From Zoogloea sp. (GTDB lineage Bacteria; Pseudomonadota; Gammaproteobacteria; Burkholderiales; Rhodocyclaceae): a stretch of 64,000 nucleotides of DNA. Shown here piece by piece: positions 32,818 through 41,415 of this stretch. The notes under the pieces were generated by a model. That model was not told the DNA's origin and made no database searches. It saw nothing but the letters and a program-made list of their open reading frames with translations. Both the position numbers and the translations under genes were made by a program. Numbering within the stretch: position 1 is the first letter of the stretch; the number at the start of each line of letters is the position of its first letter. The stretch spans positions 1,313,501 to 1,377,500 of the forward strand of contig JADJBR010000009.1 in assembly GCA_016703645.1 (NCBI GenBank), written 5' to 3'.

Positions 32818-33123
32818 TCAGCTATCCCCATCCAGAGGCGGGGCAATGATCCGGCAAACACCGAGCCTCAGCCCCAACACGCCAAGAATCCGGTTCATGG
32901 TCTGCACACTCCCTTCGCTGCGTTCCTGCTCGATGTCTTGAAGGGTTCGGTGTGAGACACCGGAGAGCTTGGCCATCTCCGCTGTCGTCAGTCGGATTGT
33001 TCTCCTCATATGGCGGATGGCTTGGGGGAGCGACCATTCCGGGTGGGCGAGGACGGATTCGATGGCCTCCCGACGCAGATCCAGCTGCTCGGAGGCGGAG
33101 ATGTTCTTGTAGCGCTTGTCCAT
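32818..33123 (-). CDS. XRE-family HTH regulator (antitoxin-like)
   Basis: A 101-residue protein with a lambda-repressor-type helix-turn-helix at residues about 45-67 (LTTAEMAKLSGVSHRTLQDIEQ), followed by a short C-terminal helix and tail. The N-terminal 40 residues are helical and charged (SASEQLDLRREAIESVLAHPEW). It starts three bases after the stop of the 73-codon gene upstream, so the two are one unit. Single-domain XRE proteins of this kind are often antitoxins or autorepressors. The TGTGCAA repeats upstream of the pair are probable binding sites. Confidence 0.82.
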   Translation of the reverse strand: MDKRYKNISASEQLDLRREAIESVLAHPEWSLPQAIRHMRRTIRLTTAEMAKLSGVSHRTLQDIEQERSEGSVQTMNRILGVLGLRLGVCRIIAPPLDGDS

Positions 33124-33126
33124 GGG

Positions 33127-33348
33127 TCAAGCCAGGTCGGCAAGTTCCTGGGCGCGGGCGAGAATCCCGGGCCGCAGGTGACGGAGCGTCTCGGTATCCA
33201 GGCCAAAGCGCTCCCCGTGGTTCGCCACGTCCTCAAGGGCTGGCGCCATCGCCTTGAGTCCTGCGACCAGGGATTCGCGTTGGATGAGGGGCCTGCCTTT
33301 GGTGCGTCCGCGCCCTTCTTTATGCGTCACGCAACCCACCGTCGACAT
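33127..33348 (-). CDS. Small protein of unknown function paired with XRE regulator
   Basis: A 73-residue protein that I do not recognise. The first 20 residues are basic (KEGRGRTKGRPLIQ); the rest is predicted helical (LVAGLKAMAPALEDVANHGERFG, LRHLRPGILARAQELADLA). It is encoded immediately upstream of the XRE gene and ends three bases before its start. A toxin or a partner subunit is possible on position alone, but nothing in the sequence shows toxicity. The ATG at 33348 follows an operator-like inverted repeat by 10 bases. Confidence 0.6.
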   Translation of the reverse strand: MSTVGCVTHKEGRGRTKGRPLIQRESLVAGLKAMAPALEDVANHGERFGLDTETLRHLRPGILARAQELADLA

Positions 33349-33358
33349 GGATCTGCAG

Positions 33359-33440
33359 TGTGCAATCGGCTGTCATTTGCACAGAATTCTAGTAAGAAAG
33401 ATCCACCAGGAAGGGTTTATAAGCCTATTTTTCTGTGCAA
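33359..33440. promoter_or_regulatory. TGTGCAA repeats upstream of the XRE pair (probable operators)
   Basis: TGTGCAA (33359-33365) and TTGCACA (33377-33383) form a perfect 7-base inverted repeat with an 11-base spacer, ending 11 bases before the start of the 73-codon gene. A third copy, TGTGCAA in the same extended context (TCTGTGCAAAT), is at 33434-33440. The copies bracket an AT-rich promoter-like stretch (TATAAA on the minus strand at 33416-33421), as expected for autorepression. Confidence 0.5.
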
Positions 33441-33477
33441 ATACTTGGTTTGCTTGCGCCCGATCCCAGCCCCACCC

Positions 33478-35682
33478 CTAACCCGCCAAAGCCACCCCCT
33501 TACCCCGTGCCCCATGCAGCTTCCTGTAGCTGTCAATCAGCCGCTGATGCCTGTCCAGCCCTTCCAGTTTCATGCTCGTCGGAGTCAGGCCGTGGAAGCG
33601 TACGCTGCCGTCCACTGAGCCCAGCACCGCGTCCATCCGCGGGTTGCCAAACATGCGGCGGAAGTTGGTTTCGTAGTCGTCCATTTCCAGCTCATCGTCC
33701 AGCAGCACTTCCAGCACCACGTTCAGGGCTTGGTAGAAGAGCCCGCGCTCGACGGTGTTTTCGTTGTATTGCAGGAAGGCTTCCACCTGTTCCTTCGCGG
33801 CTTCAAATTGCTGCAAGGCCAGATTGATCAGCAGTTTCAATTCCAGGATGGTCAGCTGGCCCCAGGCGGTGTTTTCGTCAAACTCGATGCCGATCAGGGT
33901 GATGATGTCGGTGTAATCGTCCAGTTCGCTGTCTTCCAGGCGTTCCAGCAGGGCTTCCAGGCGGGCGTCGTCGAGGCGGTGCAGGTTGAGGATGTCCTTG
34001 CGGAACAGCAGGGCCTTGTTGGTGTTGTCCCAGATCAGGTCTTCCACCGGGTAGACCTCGGAATAGCCCGGCACCAGGATGCGGCAGGCGGTGGCGCCGA
34101 GCTGGTCATAGACCGCCACGTACACTTCCTTGCCCATGTCTTCGAGAATGCCGAACAGGGTGGCGGCCTCCATGGCATTGGAGTTTTCTCCGTGGCCGGA
34201 AAAGTCCCATTCAACAAATTCATGATCGGCCCTGGCGCTGAAGAAGCGCCACGACACCACGCCGCTGGAGTCGATGAAGTGCTCCACAAAGTTGTTCGGC
34301 TCGGTAACGGCGTTGCTTTCAAAGGTGGGGCGGGGCAGGTCGTTGAGGCCTTCAAAGCTGCGCCCCTGCAGCAGTTCGGTCAGGCTGCGCTCCAGCGCCA
34401 CTTCCAGGCTGGGGTGCGCGCCAAAGGACGCAAACACGCCGCCGGTGCGCGGGTTCATCAGGGTGACGCACATCACCGGATACTGCCCGCCCAGCGATGC
34501 ATCCTTCACCAGCACCGGAAAGCCCTGCTTTTCCAGCGCGTCGATGCCGGCCAGGATGCCGGGGTATTTGGCCAGCACGTCCGGCGGCACGTCGGGCAGG
34601 GCGATTTCGCCTTCGAGGATTTCGCGCTTCACCGCCCGCTCGAAGATCTCCGACAGGCATTGCACCTGGGCTTCGACCAGGGTGTTGCCGGCGCTCATGC
34701 CATTGCTGAGGAAGAGGTTGTCGATCAGGTTGGACGGGAAATACACCACCTCACCGTCCGACTGGCGCACATAGGGCAGCGAGCAGATGCCGCGCTTTAC
34801 GTTGCCGGAGTTGGTGTCGTACAGGTGCGAGCCACGCAATTCGCCATCGGGGTTGTAGATTGCCAGGCAGTGGGCGTCGAGAATGCCCGCCGGCAGCGCA
34901 TCCCTGGCGCCGGGCTTGAACCAGCGTTCGTCCGGGTAATGCACGAACGGCGCGTTGGCAATATCTTCACCCCAATACTGGTCGTTGTAGAAGTGATTGC
35001 AATTGAGCCGCTCGATATATTCGCCCAGGGCCGAGGCCAATGCGCTTTCCTTGGTGGAGCCCTTGCCATTGGTAAAGCACATGGGCGAATGGGCATCGCG
35101 GATATGCAATGACCACACATTGGGCACCAGATTGCGCCAGGAGGCGATTTCAATCTTGATGCCCAGGCCCGCCAGCACGCCCGACATATTGGCGATGGTC
35201 TGCTCCAGGGGCAGATCCTTGCCCGCAATATAGGTGCTCGCTGCTGAGTCCGGATTGAGGGTCAGCAGGGCCTGGGCGTCAGCATCGAGGTTGTCCACCT
35301 CTTCGATCACGAATTCGGGCCCGGTCTGCACCACCTTCTTTACCGTGCAGCGCTCGATGGAACGCAGAATGCCCTGCCGGTCTGCGGCGGAGATGTCCGC
35401 GGGCAATTCCACCTGGATCTTGAAGATCTGCTGGTAGCGGTTTTCCGGGTCGACGATATTGTTCTGCGACAGGCGGATGTTGTCGGTGGGGATATTGCGG
35501 GTTTCGCAGTACAGCTTCACAAAATAAGCCGCACACAAGGCCGATGAAGCCAGAAAGTAATCGAACGGCCCCGGTGCCGAGCCATCGCCCTTATAGCGGA
35601 TGGGCTGATCGGCCACCACCGTGAAGTCGTCGAACTTGGCTTCGAGGCGAAGCTTGTCCAGAAAATTGACCTTGATTTCCAT
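33478..35682 (-). CDS. ycaO: OsmC-domain/YcaO-domain fusion protein
   Basis: A 734-residue protein. Residues about 1-125 are OsmC-like, with the peroxidatic-type Cys50 in FLASSALCAAYF. Residues about 140-560 are a YcaO domain with the ATP-binding pattern STKESALASALGEYIERL and EAQVQCLSEIFERAVKREI. The remainder is helical. YcaO proteins use ATP to activate backbone amides; in E. coli the non-cyclodehydratase YcaO is linked to RimO-dependent methylthiolation of ribosomal protein S12. There is no precursor peptide or dehydrogenase gene next door, so this is probably not an azole biosynthesis gene. I chose ATG 35682 because AGGA lies at proper distance upstream; an in-frame ATG at 35724 is possible. 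Confidence 0.9.
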   Translation of the reverse strand: MEIKVNFLDKLRLEAKFDDFTVVADQPIRYKGDGSAPGPFDYFLASSALCAAYFVKLYCETRNIPTDNIRLSQNNIVDPENRYQQIFKIQVELPADISAADRQGILRSIERCTVKKVVQTGPEFVIEEVDNLDADAQALLTLNPDSAASTYIAGKDLPLEQTIANMSGVLAGLGIKIEIASWRNLVPNVWSLHIRDAHSPMCFTNGKGSTKESALASALGEYIERLNCNHFYNDQYWGEDIANAPFVHYPDERWFKPGARDALPAGILDAHCLAIYNPDGELRGSHLYDTNSGNVKRGICSLPYVRQSDGEVVYFPSNLIDNLFLSNGMSAGNTLVEAQVQCLSEIFERAVKREILEGEIALPDVPPDVLAKYPGILAGIDALEKQGFPVLVKDASLGGQYPVMCVTLMNPRTGGVFASFGAHPSLEVALERSLTELLQGRSFEGLNDLPRPTFESNAVTEPNNFVEHFIDSSGVVSWRFFSARADHEFVEWDFSGHGENSNAMEAATLFGILEDMGKEVYVAVYDQLGATACRILVPGYSEVYPVEDLIWDNTNKALLFRKDILNLHRLDDARLEALLERLEDSELDDYTDIITLIGIEFDENTAWGQLTILELKLLINLALQQFEAAKEQVEAFLQYNENTVERGLFYQALNVVLEVLLDDELEMDDYETNFRRMFGNPRMDAVLGSVDGSVRFHGLTPTSMKLEGLDRHQRLIDSYRKLHGARGKGVALAG

Positions 35683-35796
35683 GGGGGAATCCTGAAATGG
35701 CGTCGAATGCGCGGTGGCCGCCATTATCGCCGTTTCCCGGCGAAACGCCCGGCCGGGTCAGCGCATCGCATCCTGTGAGCGTCGACGCGACTGGCG

Positions 35797-35826
35797 TTTC
35801 AAATGGTACGATGGATAATCTACAAT
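35797..35826 (+). promoter_or_regulatory. Predicted promoter of the Xre/RES module
   Basis: TTTCAA (35797-35802) and TACAAT (35821-35826) with an 18-base spacer precede the antitoxin start at 35854. GATAATC, an odd palindrome (35814-35820), lies between them and could be part of an autoregulatory operator. Prediction only. Confidence 0.35.
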
Positions 35827-35853
35827 GAGACTTTCGGAAGGCGGAGCACGAGC

Positions 35854-36363
35854 ATGACCACGACCACATCCCCGTTGGTGTCCAAGCCTGGAAGCCCGCG
35901 CGCAGCGCGAGCGAAGGCCGGCACGGCGTGTTTCATGATCGACAGCGTTCCGATCTCCCGTGCCGATCCCGAGCAGCGGATCGAGATATTGCGTTCGGGC
36001 TTCCCGGCCGACATCGTGACCGAGCTGGCCAGCAGCATGCGGTGGTCGCGCGATCACGCGTTGGCGGTCTTTCGTGTCAAACGGTCCACCGCAATGCGCA
36101 AGATCAAGACCAAGGCCCGCCTGGCGACGGATGAGTCCGAACGCATTCTGTCGGTCATCGACCTCATCGAGCAGGTGCAGTGCATGGTCGAGCGGTCGGG
36201 TGATCCGAGCGGGTTCGACGCAGCGGCGTGGCTTGCCCAATGGCTTGAACGCGCGAATCCGGCGCTGGCGGGAAAGTGCCCCGCAGACTATCTCGACACC
36301 AACGAGGGCATCGGGATCGTGCGTCGCTTGCTCGCCCAGATGGAGAGTGGAGCCTACGCGTGA
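35854..36363 (+). CDS. Xre/MbcA/ParS-type antitoxin
   Basis: A 169-residue antitoxin of the family that neutralises RES toxins. The middle has an Xre-like HTH (WSRDHALAVFRVKRSTAMRKIKTKARLATDESERIL). The C-terminus has the MbcA/ParS toxin-binding domain (FDAAAWLAQWLERANPALAGKCPADYLDTNEGIGIVRRLLAQMESGAYA in outline). I chose ATG 35854, with GCGGAG eight bases upstream; an in-frame start at 35803 would lie upstream of the predicted promoter. The toxin gene overlaps its stop (GTGA), the normal layout. Confidence 0.88.
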   Translation: MTTTTSPLVSKPGSPRAARAKAGTACFMIDSVPISRADPEQRIEILRSGFPADIVTELASSMRWSRDHALAVFRVKRSTAMRKIKTKARLATDESERILSVIDLIEQVQCMVERSGDPSGFDAAAWLAQWLERANPALAGKCPADYLDTNEGIGIVRRLLAQMESGAYA

Positions 36364-36845
36364 CTGTCCTGGCGTGGCGGATTGGAACGGACACACCAGC
36401 CTACACGGCAGACGATCTGAGCGGAGCGGGCGCGAAGATCACCGGCGGACGCTGGAATCGCGACGGCGTGCCCGTCATCTACACGGCATCGTCGCCGGCT
36501 TTGGCCTGCCTGGAAACCGTCGTGCATCTGGTGGCTGGCGCCTTGCCCTTGAACCGTTACCTGGTGCGCATCGATATTCCTGACGAGCTGTTTGCCAGAC
36601 GTTTGCAGTTTGAGGACATCGCACCGGGGGCGGCGCGCGTGGGCTGGGACGCCGAGCCCCCCGGGCAGGTGAGTCTGGAACTTGGCGGCGCCTGGCTGGC
36701 CGCGTGCCGTTCTGCCATCCTGGAGGTGCCTTCGGTGATTGTGCCGGAAGATCGCAATTTTCTGATCAATCCGGCCCATCCCGATGCGGCGGCACTGATG
36801 GCCACGAAGTTGCGGCGCTTTGAGTACGACCGCCGCTTGAAATAG
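36360..36845 (+). CDS. RES-domain toxin
   Basis: A 161-residue toxin of the RES family, members of which degrade or transfer ADP-ribose from NAD+ (for example MbcT, ParT). The conserved Arg is R31 in GGRWNRDG, the conserved Glu is E52 in ALACLETVVH, and the C-terminal VPEDRNFLINPAHP block is typical. It starts with GTG 36360 overlapping the antitoxin stop. With the antitoxin it forms a complete, apparently intact type II module next to an SGNH/metacaspase gene. Confidence 0.9.
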   Translation: MTVLAWRIGTDTPAYTADDLSGAGAKITGGRWNRDGVPVIYTASSPALACLETVVHLVAGALPLNRYLVRIDIPDELFARRLQFEDIAPGAARVGWDAEPPGQVSLELGGAWLAACRSAILEVPSVIVPEDRNFLINPAHPDAAALMATKLRRFEYDRRLK

Positions 36846-36947
36846 CCCGCCAGTGCGATCACCCGATGTGGGGCTGGGGCCTGACAGCCGCCCCGGCCCG
36901 CCCGTCGGAGGGTGTGAATAAATCTGCTGCGCGGCCCGATTTCACCC

Positions 36948-37010
36948 CTGCGACGCTCACCGTACCCTTGTACGGCTGCGCTTCTCGGGGCGACCTCGAA
37001 CCGCTCGCTA
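36948..37010 (+). repeat. Dispersed repeat, copy A
   Basis: About 60 bases that recur at 48239-48300 with the same core: CTGCGACGC, then a perfect hairpin CCGTAC-CCTT-GTACGG (36960-36975), then GGCTGCG and CGAAC/CGCTCGC further on. Both copies lie just past the 3' end of a minus-strand gene and both are preceded by GTGTGAAT. The layout resembles a REP-type intergenic element. This lies in the 184-base gap between the RES toxin and the metacaspase gene. Confidence 0.6.
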
Positions 37011-37029
37011 CGATTTCTTCACACCCATC

Positions 37030-38874
37030 TCAGATGGTGAACGGCCCCTGCGCTGCCAGCATTTCCGGTTCCCGCCCGATCAGGGTGAGGCGCGGGGTCT
37101 GCTCGGGGGGCATGTTGCTGACGATGCGTTCGGCAAGGGTCTTCCAGTCGCCCTGGAAGCGTCCTTCGTCCCACACCCGTAGCAGCTCCTGGGTGAAGCG
37201 GCCATTGCCGATGCCGTCCCCGGATTCCTGGTTGTCCTGGCAGCCCGCCACCAGGAGCACCGGGCCCTTGAGGGGCATGTTCAGCTCGCGGGTCAGCAGG
37301 CGTTCGTCGGGGCCGCGGCTCTGGCGGCCGAGGCGGGCGTACAACTCGCGATTCATGCGGAAGGCCTTGCCGGCAATGTCGAGGGGCAGCAGGCGGGTGC
37401 GGGGGGCGGCCGGGTTGGCCTGATCGGCGGCCGAGAGAGTGCGGCGGGCGGCGCGCGACACGGTGCCGCTGTGGCAGCAGTCGGAGATCATCACGATGCG
37501 CACGTCGTCGGCAAAGTGCGACCACAGCTCGTAAAGCTCGTCGTCGATCAGCATGCCGTCGAAGAGGCACAGGGTTTCGTCGGCGCCGTCGTCCTCGTCG
37601 GAATTGAAGTCGGGCACCTGGCTGCCGTGGCCTGCGTAGGTGAACATGAACACATCGCCGGCCTTGAGTTCGGCGGCGGCTGCGGCGATGGTGTTGCGCA
37701 CCTCGTCGCGCGTGGCCTGCTCGTCGAGCAGCACGGTGCGCTTTTCAAAGCCGCGTTCGGCGGCGATGCGCTCCATGTCTTCGGCGTCGAAGTGGCAGCC
37801 GTACAGGGGGGCGTCAGAGCCATAGTGGGCCGGGTCGATATGGTTGACGCCCACATGCAGGGACCAGCCGCGGCGGGTGGGGGCCGCTGCCGCGCCGAGC
37901 CCGCGGGAGCGGGGGGCGCGGGCGGTGGCATGGGCTTTCCGGATGGCCTCCTCGAAGCGGTCGGCGACCCGGCCGTAACCCGGGTTCTTGGGGTGCAGCT
38001 CGTCATGCCAGGAGCCGAGGGTGTTGCCCACGGCGCCCCGGGCATCCACGTGGATGACGCGGTCGCCAAAGAGCGCCGTGAGCTGGCGCAGGCGCTCATT
38101 GAAGCGGTCGATCATGTGGGCGGCGATGGCGCGCTGCACGCTGCCGTCGGTGATGCCGCGCGATTCCATGGGCTTGCCCAGCCATTTGCCGGCATTGGGG
38201 ATCACGTAATCGTAGCCGTGGCAGATGGTCACCACGCCGGGCTCGGCCTCCACCTCGCGCAGCACGCGCTCGTACATGGCCAGCGCATGGTCGAGCAGCT
38301 TCTCGAAGCTGGGCAGCACGTGCGCGGCGGGGGACAGGGCGGGGTCGAAGTCGCGCAGGTGGGCGCGCAGGTTGCCACCGCCCAGGGCGTCATTGCCGCC
38401 AGCCGAGAGCAGGAAGATCGAGGCACCGGCCTCGCGGATGGCCTCGATGTACTCGTGCTCCTTGAGCATGTTCTCGAGGGTGTCGCCAGCGGCATCCAGG
38501 CTGCGCACGGCGAAGCCCTTTTCATAGAGCTGGTCGATGGTGTCGTCGAGGACGATGGGGTACTGGAACCAGGAGTCGCCCTCGGACACCAGGATGGGTC
38601 CGTCATAGCCGTCTGCCACCATGCCGTCGAAGCGGGCCCGGCGGCGCAGGCGGGCGATGCCGTTGGCAAAGTTGAGGGCCGCATCGCTGCGTGCCCGGGC
38701 TGCGGCGGGGTCGGCCGGCAGCACGATGGTTTCCGGGTTGAGCTGCAGGCGGGGGTTGAACAGGCCGGAGCCTTCCTCGTCGATCAGAAAGTAGCGCGCA
38801 AGATCCTTTTCCGGGATCGACAGATCGGACAGTTTCTTATTGAGTTCGGCGGGGGTGATGCGGGTGTCGGTCAT
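37030..38874 (-). CDS. SGNH-hydrolase / metacaspase fusion protein
   Basis: A 614-residue protein with two catalytic domains. Residues about 90-312 are SGNH/GDSL hydrolase-like: SEGDSW with nucleophile S101, GGND (159-162), and D291-x-x-H294 in WHDELHPKN. Residues about 337-612 are a caspase-fold peptidase of the metacaspase type: catalytic H416 in YAGHGSQ and C467 in DCCHSG, plus acidic DETLCLFDG. The linker (about 319-336) is Arg-rich (RAPRSRG, PTRRG), and metacaspases cleave after Arg or Lys, so the protein may process itself. No signal peptide is seen. ATG 38874 follows GGAGG at correct spacing; an in-frame start at 38958 is unlikely. Role is unknown; defence or regulated death is one possibility. 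Confidence 0.85.
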   Translation of the reverse strand: MTDTRITPAELNKKLSDLSIPEKDLARYFLIDEEGSGLFNPRLQLNPETIVLPADPAAARARSDAALNFANGIARLRRRARFDGMVADGYDGPILVSEGDSWFQYPIVLDDTIDQLYEKGFAVRSLDAAGDTLENMLKEHEYIEAIREAGASIFLLSAGGNDALGGGNLRAHLRDFDPALSPAAHVLPSFEKLLDHALAMYERVLREVEAEPGVVTICHGYDYVIPNAGKWLGKPMESRGITDGSVQRAIAAHMIDRFNERLRQLTALFGDRVIHVDARGAVGNTLGSWHDELHPKNPGYGRVADRFEEAIRKAHATARAPRSRGLGAAAAPTRRGWSLHVGVNHIDPAHYGSDAPLYGCHFDAEDMERIAAERGFEKRTVLLDEQATRDEVRNTIAAAAAELKAGDVFMFTYAGHGSQVPDFNSDEDDGADETLCLFDGMLIDDELYELWSHFADDVRIVMISDCCHSGTVSRAARRTLSAADQANPAAPRTRLLPLDIAGKAFRMNRELYARLGRQSRGPDERLLTRELNMPLKGPVLLVAGCQDNQESGDGIGNGRFTQELLRVWDEGRFQGDWKTLAERIVSNMPPEQTPRLTLIGREPEMLAAQGPFTI

Positions 38875-39046
38875 GATCAGGCCTCCAGCAGGGGTGTTGT
38901 CTCGATGGGAAACGAAGCCCGTGCGAACCGGGCAGATGAAAGGCCGTCGCAGGGGCACACGGAACGATCCAGCATAGACATGACATTACGCTACGTCCAC
39001 GCAGCTCTGTGTGCCCCTGGCCCCTGTCGACCAGATCCTCACCCGC

Positions 39047-41122
39047 TTACCAGATCCTCACCCGTTGGGCCGGCGGCAGGTAGAGGGCGTTGGCGGGGGT
39101 GACGCCAAAGGTCTCGTACCAGGGGTCGAAATTGCGCAGGATGCCATTGACGCGGAATTCACCGGGGCTGTGGGCGTCGGTCAGGGTGATGCGGCGCAGG
39201 AAGCCATCGGTGAACAGGCTGCGCCACAGTTGGGCGTAGCCGAGGAAGTAGCGCTGGTTGCCGGTGTAACCGTCGATGACGGGTGCCTTGCCGCCGTACT
39301 CGCTGGCGATCAGCTTCTGATAGGCGGTCCAGGCGATGGCCATGCCGCCCAGGTCGCCGATGTTCTCGCCGAGGGTCAGTTGCCCGCTGACATTCAGGCC
39401 CGGCAGCGGCGAGAAGCGGTCGTACTGGGCCACCAGCTGCTTGGCGCGACGTTCGAAGTCGCGGCGGGATTTCTCGGTCCACCAATTGCGCAGGGCGCCT
39501 CTGCCGTCGTAGCGATTGCCCTGGTCGTCAAAGCCATGGCTGATCTCGTGGCCGATCACCATGCCGATGGATCCAAAGTTGACGGCCGGGTCGGCCTTGG
39601 GGTCGAAGAAGGGGGGTTGCAGGATGGCTGCGGGAAACACGATCTCGTTGGCGGCGGGCGTGTAATAGGCATTGATCACGTGCGGCATGGTCTCCGGCGT
39701 CCAGGCCCATTTGCGCACCGGGCCTTTCAGCATGGCCTGGCTGTCGGCCAGGCGCCATTCCTCGTAGCGGATCATGTTGCCCAGCAGGTCGTCCTTGCTG
39801 ACGCGGACCGAGCTGAAGTCATCCCATTGGTCTGGGTAGCCGATCTTGACGGTGATGGCATCGAGCTTGGCAATCGCCGCCTTGCGCGTGGGTGCATCCA
39901 TCCATTCCGACTGGGCCAGGCGCTCGCGGAAGGCGGCGCGGAGGAAGGCCACCAGCTTCTGCATGGCCACCTTGGATTCCGCCGGGAAATAGCGGGCCGC
40001 ATACAGCTTGCCGACCTGCTCGGCAATCGGCGGCGTGCTGAGAAAGTCGAGGGCCTGCTTGTCGAGGGGGCGCTGCTGCTCGATGCCGCCGAGCTTGCGC
40101 TGGAAGAAGTCGAAGTGGGCATCGACCCACTCGGCCGACAGCAGCGGTGCCCGGTTGTTCAGGTAATGGAAGGCCGAATAGGCCTGCAAGGTTTCCAGCG
40201 GCGTCTTGGCGTACACGGCGGCGATGTTGCGCAGGGCCGTGTCGCTGGTCAGATTGACGCGCTGCGCATCGCCGAAGCCCGCGCCGCTCAGGAAGGCCTG
40301 CCAGTCGAAGCCGGGCGCATAGCGGCCGAGCTCGCGGGTGGACATGAGGTGATTGGTCTTGAGCGGGTCGCGGGACTGTTCCGGTGTCCAGTGCACTTTG
40401 GCCAGGCGGGTCTCGAAGGCCAGGATGGCCTTGGCCCTGGACTCGCCGTCGGCGATGCCGGCGCGGCGGAATACCCCGGCGATGTAGTCCAGGTAGGCGC
40501 TGCGGAAGCCGTCGTAGGGGGCCTCGGTCTTCAGGTAATAGTCACGCCCGGGCAGGCCCAGCCCGCCCTGTTCGACAAACAGCACGTAGCGATCGGGGTT
40601 GCTCGGGTCCTGCTGGATGGAGAGGTCGGCGACGGACGTGTAGCCGATGCCGCCCATGCGGCGGGCAAACTCGCGCTTGTCGCTCACCTTCAGGATCTCC
40701 GCCACGGTGGCCTGGAGCGGGCTCGCGCCGAGGGCGTTACGCCGCTCCACGTCCATGTAGCTCGCGTAGAGGTCGGCGATCTGCTGTTCGGTGGTGGCGG
40801 CGGCGGGCGGGTTGGCGCGCAGCTCGTCGATGAGGGTCTGGATCTGTTGCTCGGTGCGCAGGGTGAGATCGACGAAGGCGCCGTTCATCGGGATGCCGGC
40901 GGGGATCTTGGCAGACGCCAGCCAGCCCTTATTGACGTGGCGGTAGAAGTCGTCCCCGGCCTTGATCTCGGGGGCGAAATACTGGGTCTCGACACCCCAT
41001 TGGCCGAACATGGGCTTGCCATTTGTGGTGTCGGCGTGGGCGGGTGCGCTGCACAGCAGAATTGCAGCGATGGACAGCAGGGAAGTGCGCAGGGCGCTCA
41101 GGGGGGCAGGATCGAAAGTCAT
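39047..41122 (-). CDS. M13-family zinc metallopeptidase (neprilysin/PepO-like)
   Basis: A 691-residue exported peptidase. A signal peptide (SLLSIAAILLCSAPAHA) precedes the M13 N-terminal helical domain (KAGDDFYRHVNKGWL). The catalytic domain has VIGHEISHGFDDQG (HExxH zinc motif), ENIGDLGG (ExxxD third zinc ligand), NAYYTPAANEIVFPAAILQ and the C-terminal WRSLFTDGF..HSPGEFRVNG region. It should act on small peptides in the periplasm. ATG 41122 is chosen because it precedes the signal peptide directly and GAAAGG is upstream. The gene stands alone; the 293 bases on its upstream side hold nothing I recognise. Confidence 0.95.
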   Translation of the reverse strand: MTFDPAPLSALRTSLLSIAAILLCSAPAHADTTNGKPMFGQWGVETQYFAPEIKAGDDFYRHVNKGWLASAKIPAGIPMNGAFVDLTLRTEQQIQTLIDELRANPPAAATTEQQIADLYASYMDVERRNALGASPLQATVAEILKVSDKREFARRMGGIGYTSVADLSIQQDPSNPDRYVLFVEQGGLGLPGRDYYLKTEAPYDGFRSAYLDYIAGVFRRAGIADGESRAKAILAFETRLAKVHWTPEQSRDPLKTNHLMSTRELGRYAPGFDWQAFLSGAGFGDAQRVNLTSDTALRNIAAVYAKTPLETLQAYSAFHYLNNRAPLLSAEWVDAHFDFFQRKLGGIEQQRPLDKQALDFLSTPPIAEQVGKLYAARYFPAESKVAMQKLVAFLRAAFRERLAQSEWMDAPTRKAAIAKLDAITVKIGYPDQWDDFSSVRVSKDDLLGNMIRYEEWRLADSQAMLKGPVRKWAWTPETMPHVINAYYTPAANEIVFPAAILQPPFFDPKADPAVNFGSIGMVIGHEISHGFDDQGNRYDGRGALRNWWTEKSRRDFERRAKQLVAQYDRFSPLPGLNVSGQLTLGENIGDLGGMAIAWTAYQKLIASEYGGKAPVIDGYTGNQRYFLGYAQLWRSLFTDGFLRRITLTDAHSPGEFRVNGILRNFDPWYETFGVTPANALYLPPAQRVRIW

Positions 41123-41415
41123 GGTGCTGGGCCTTTCAGGATGTGGCTTCGGAATACTACAGGCATGTCTGTTTCCCCAATCGCCTGGCATTGACTTTAT
41201 CCTGTGCGACGCCTTGCCCGCAGGGCGAAGGCGGCCGGGGGAGGCGATGTGGCGGCCCGTCGGCTGGCGGACGTGACGCTTCGGGGTGCTCAAAGGCAGC
41301 CCCGGTGCGGTTTTCGCATCGAAAGTCTTTCCGCAGGCACGGATCCGTACCCTCGAGTGTCATGCGCTTGTCCTGCCGGCCGCCATCATGTCGCCGGGCA
41401 TCGCGGCGATGGGCT

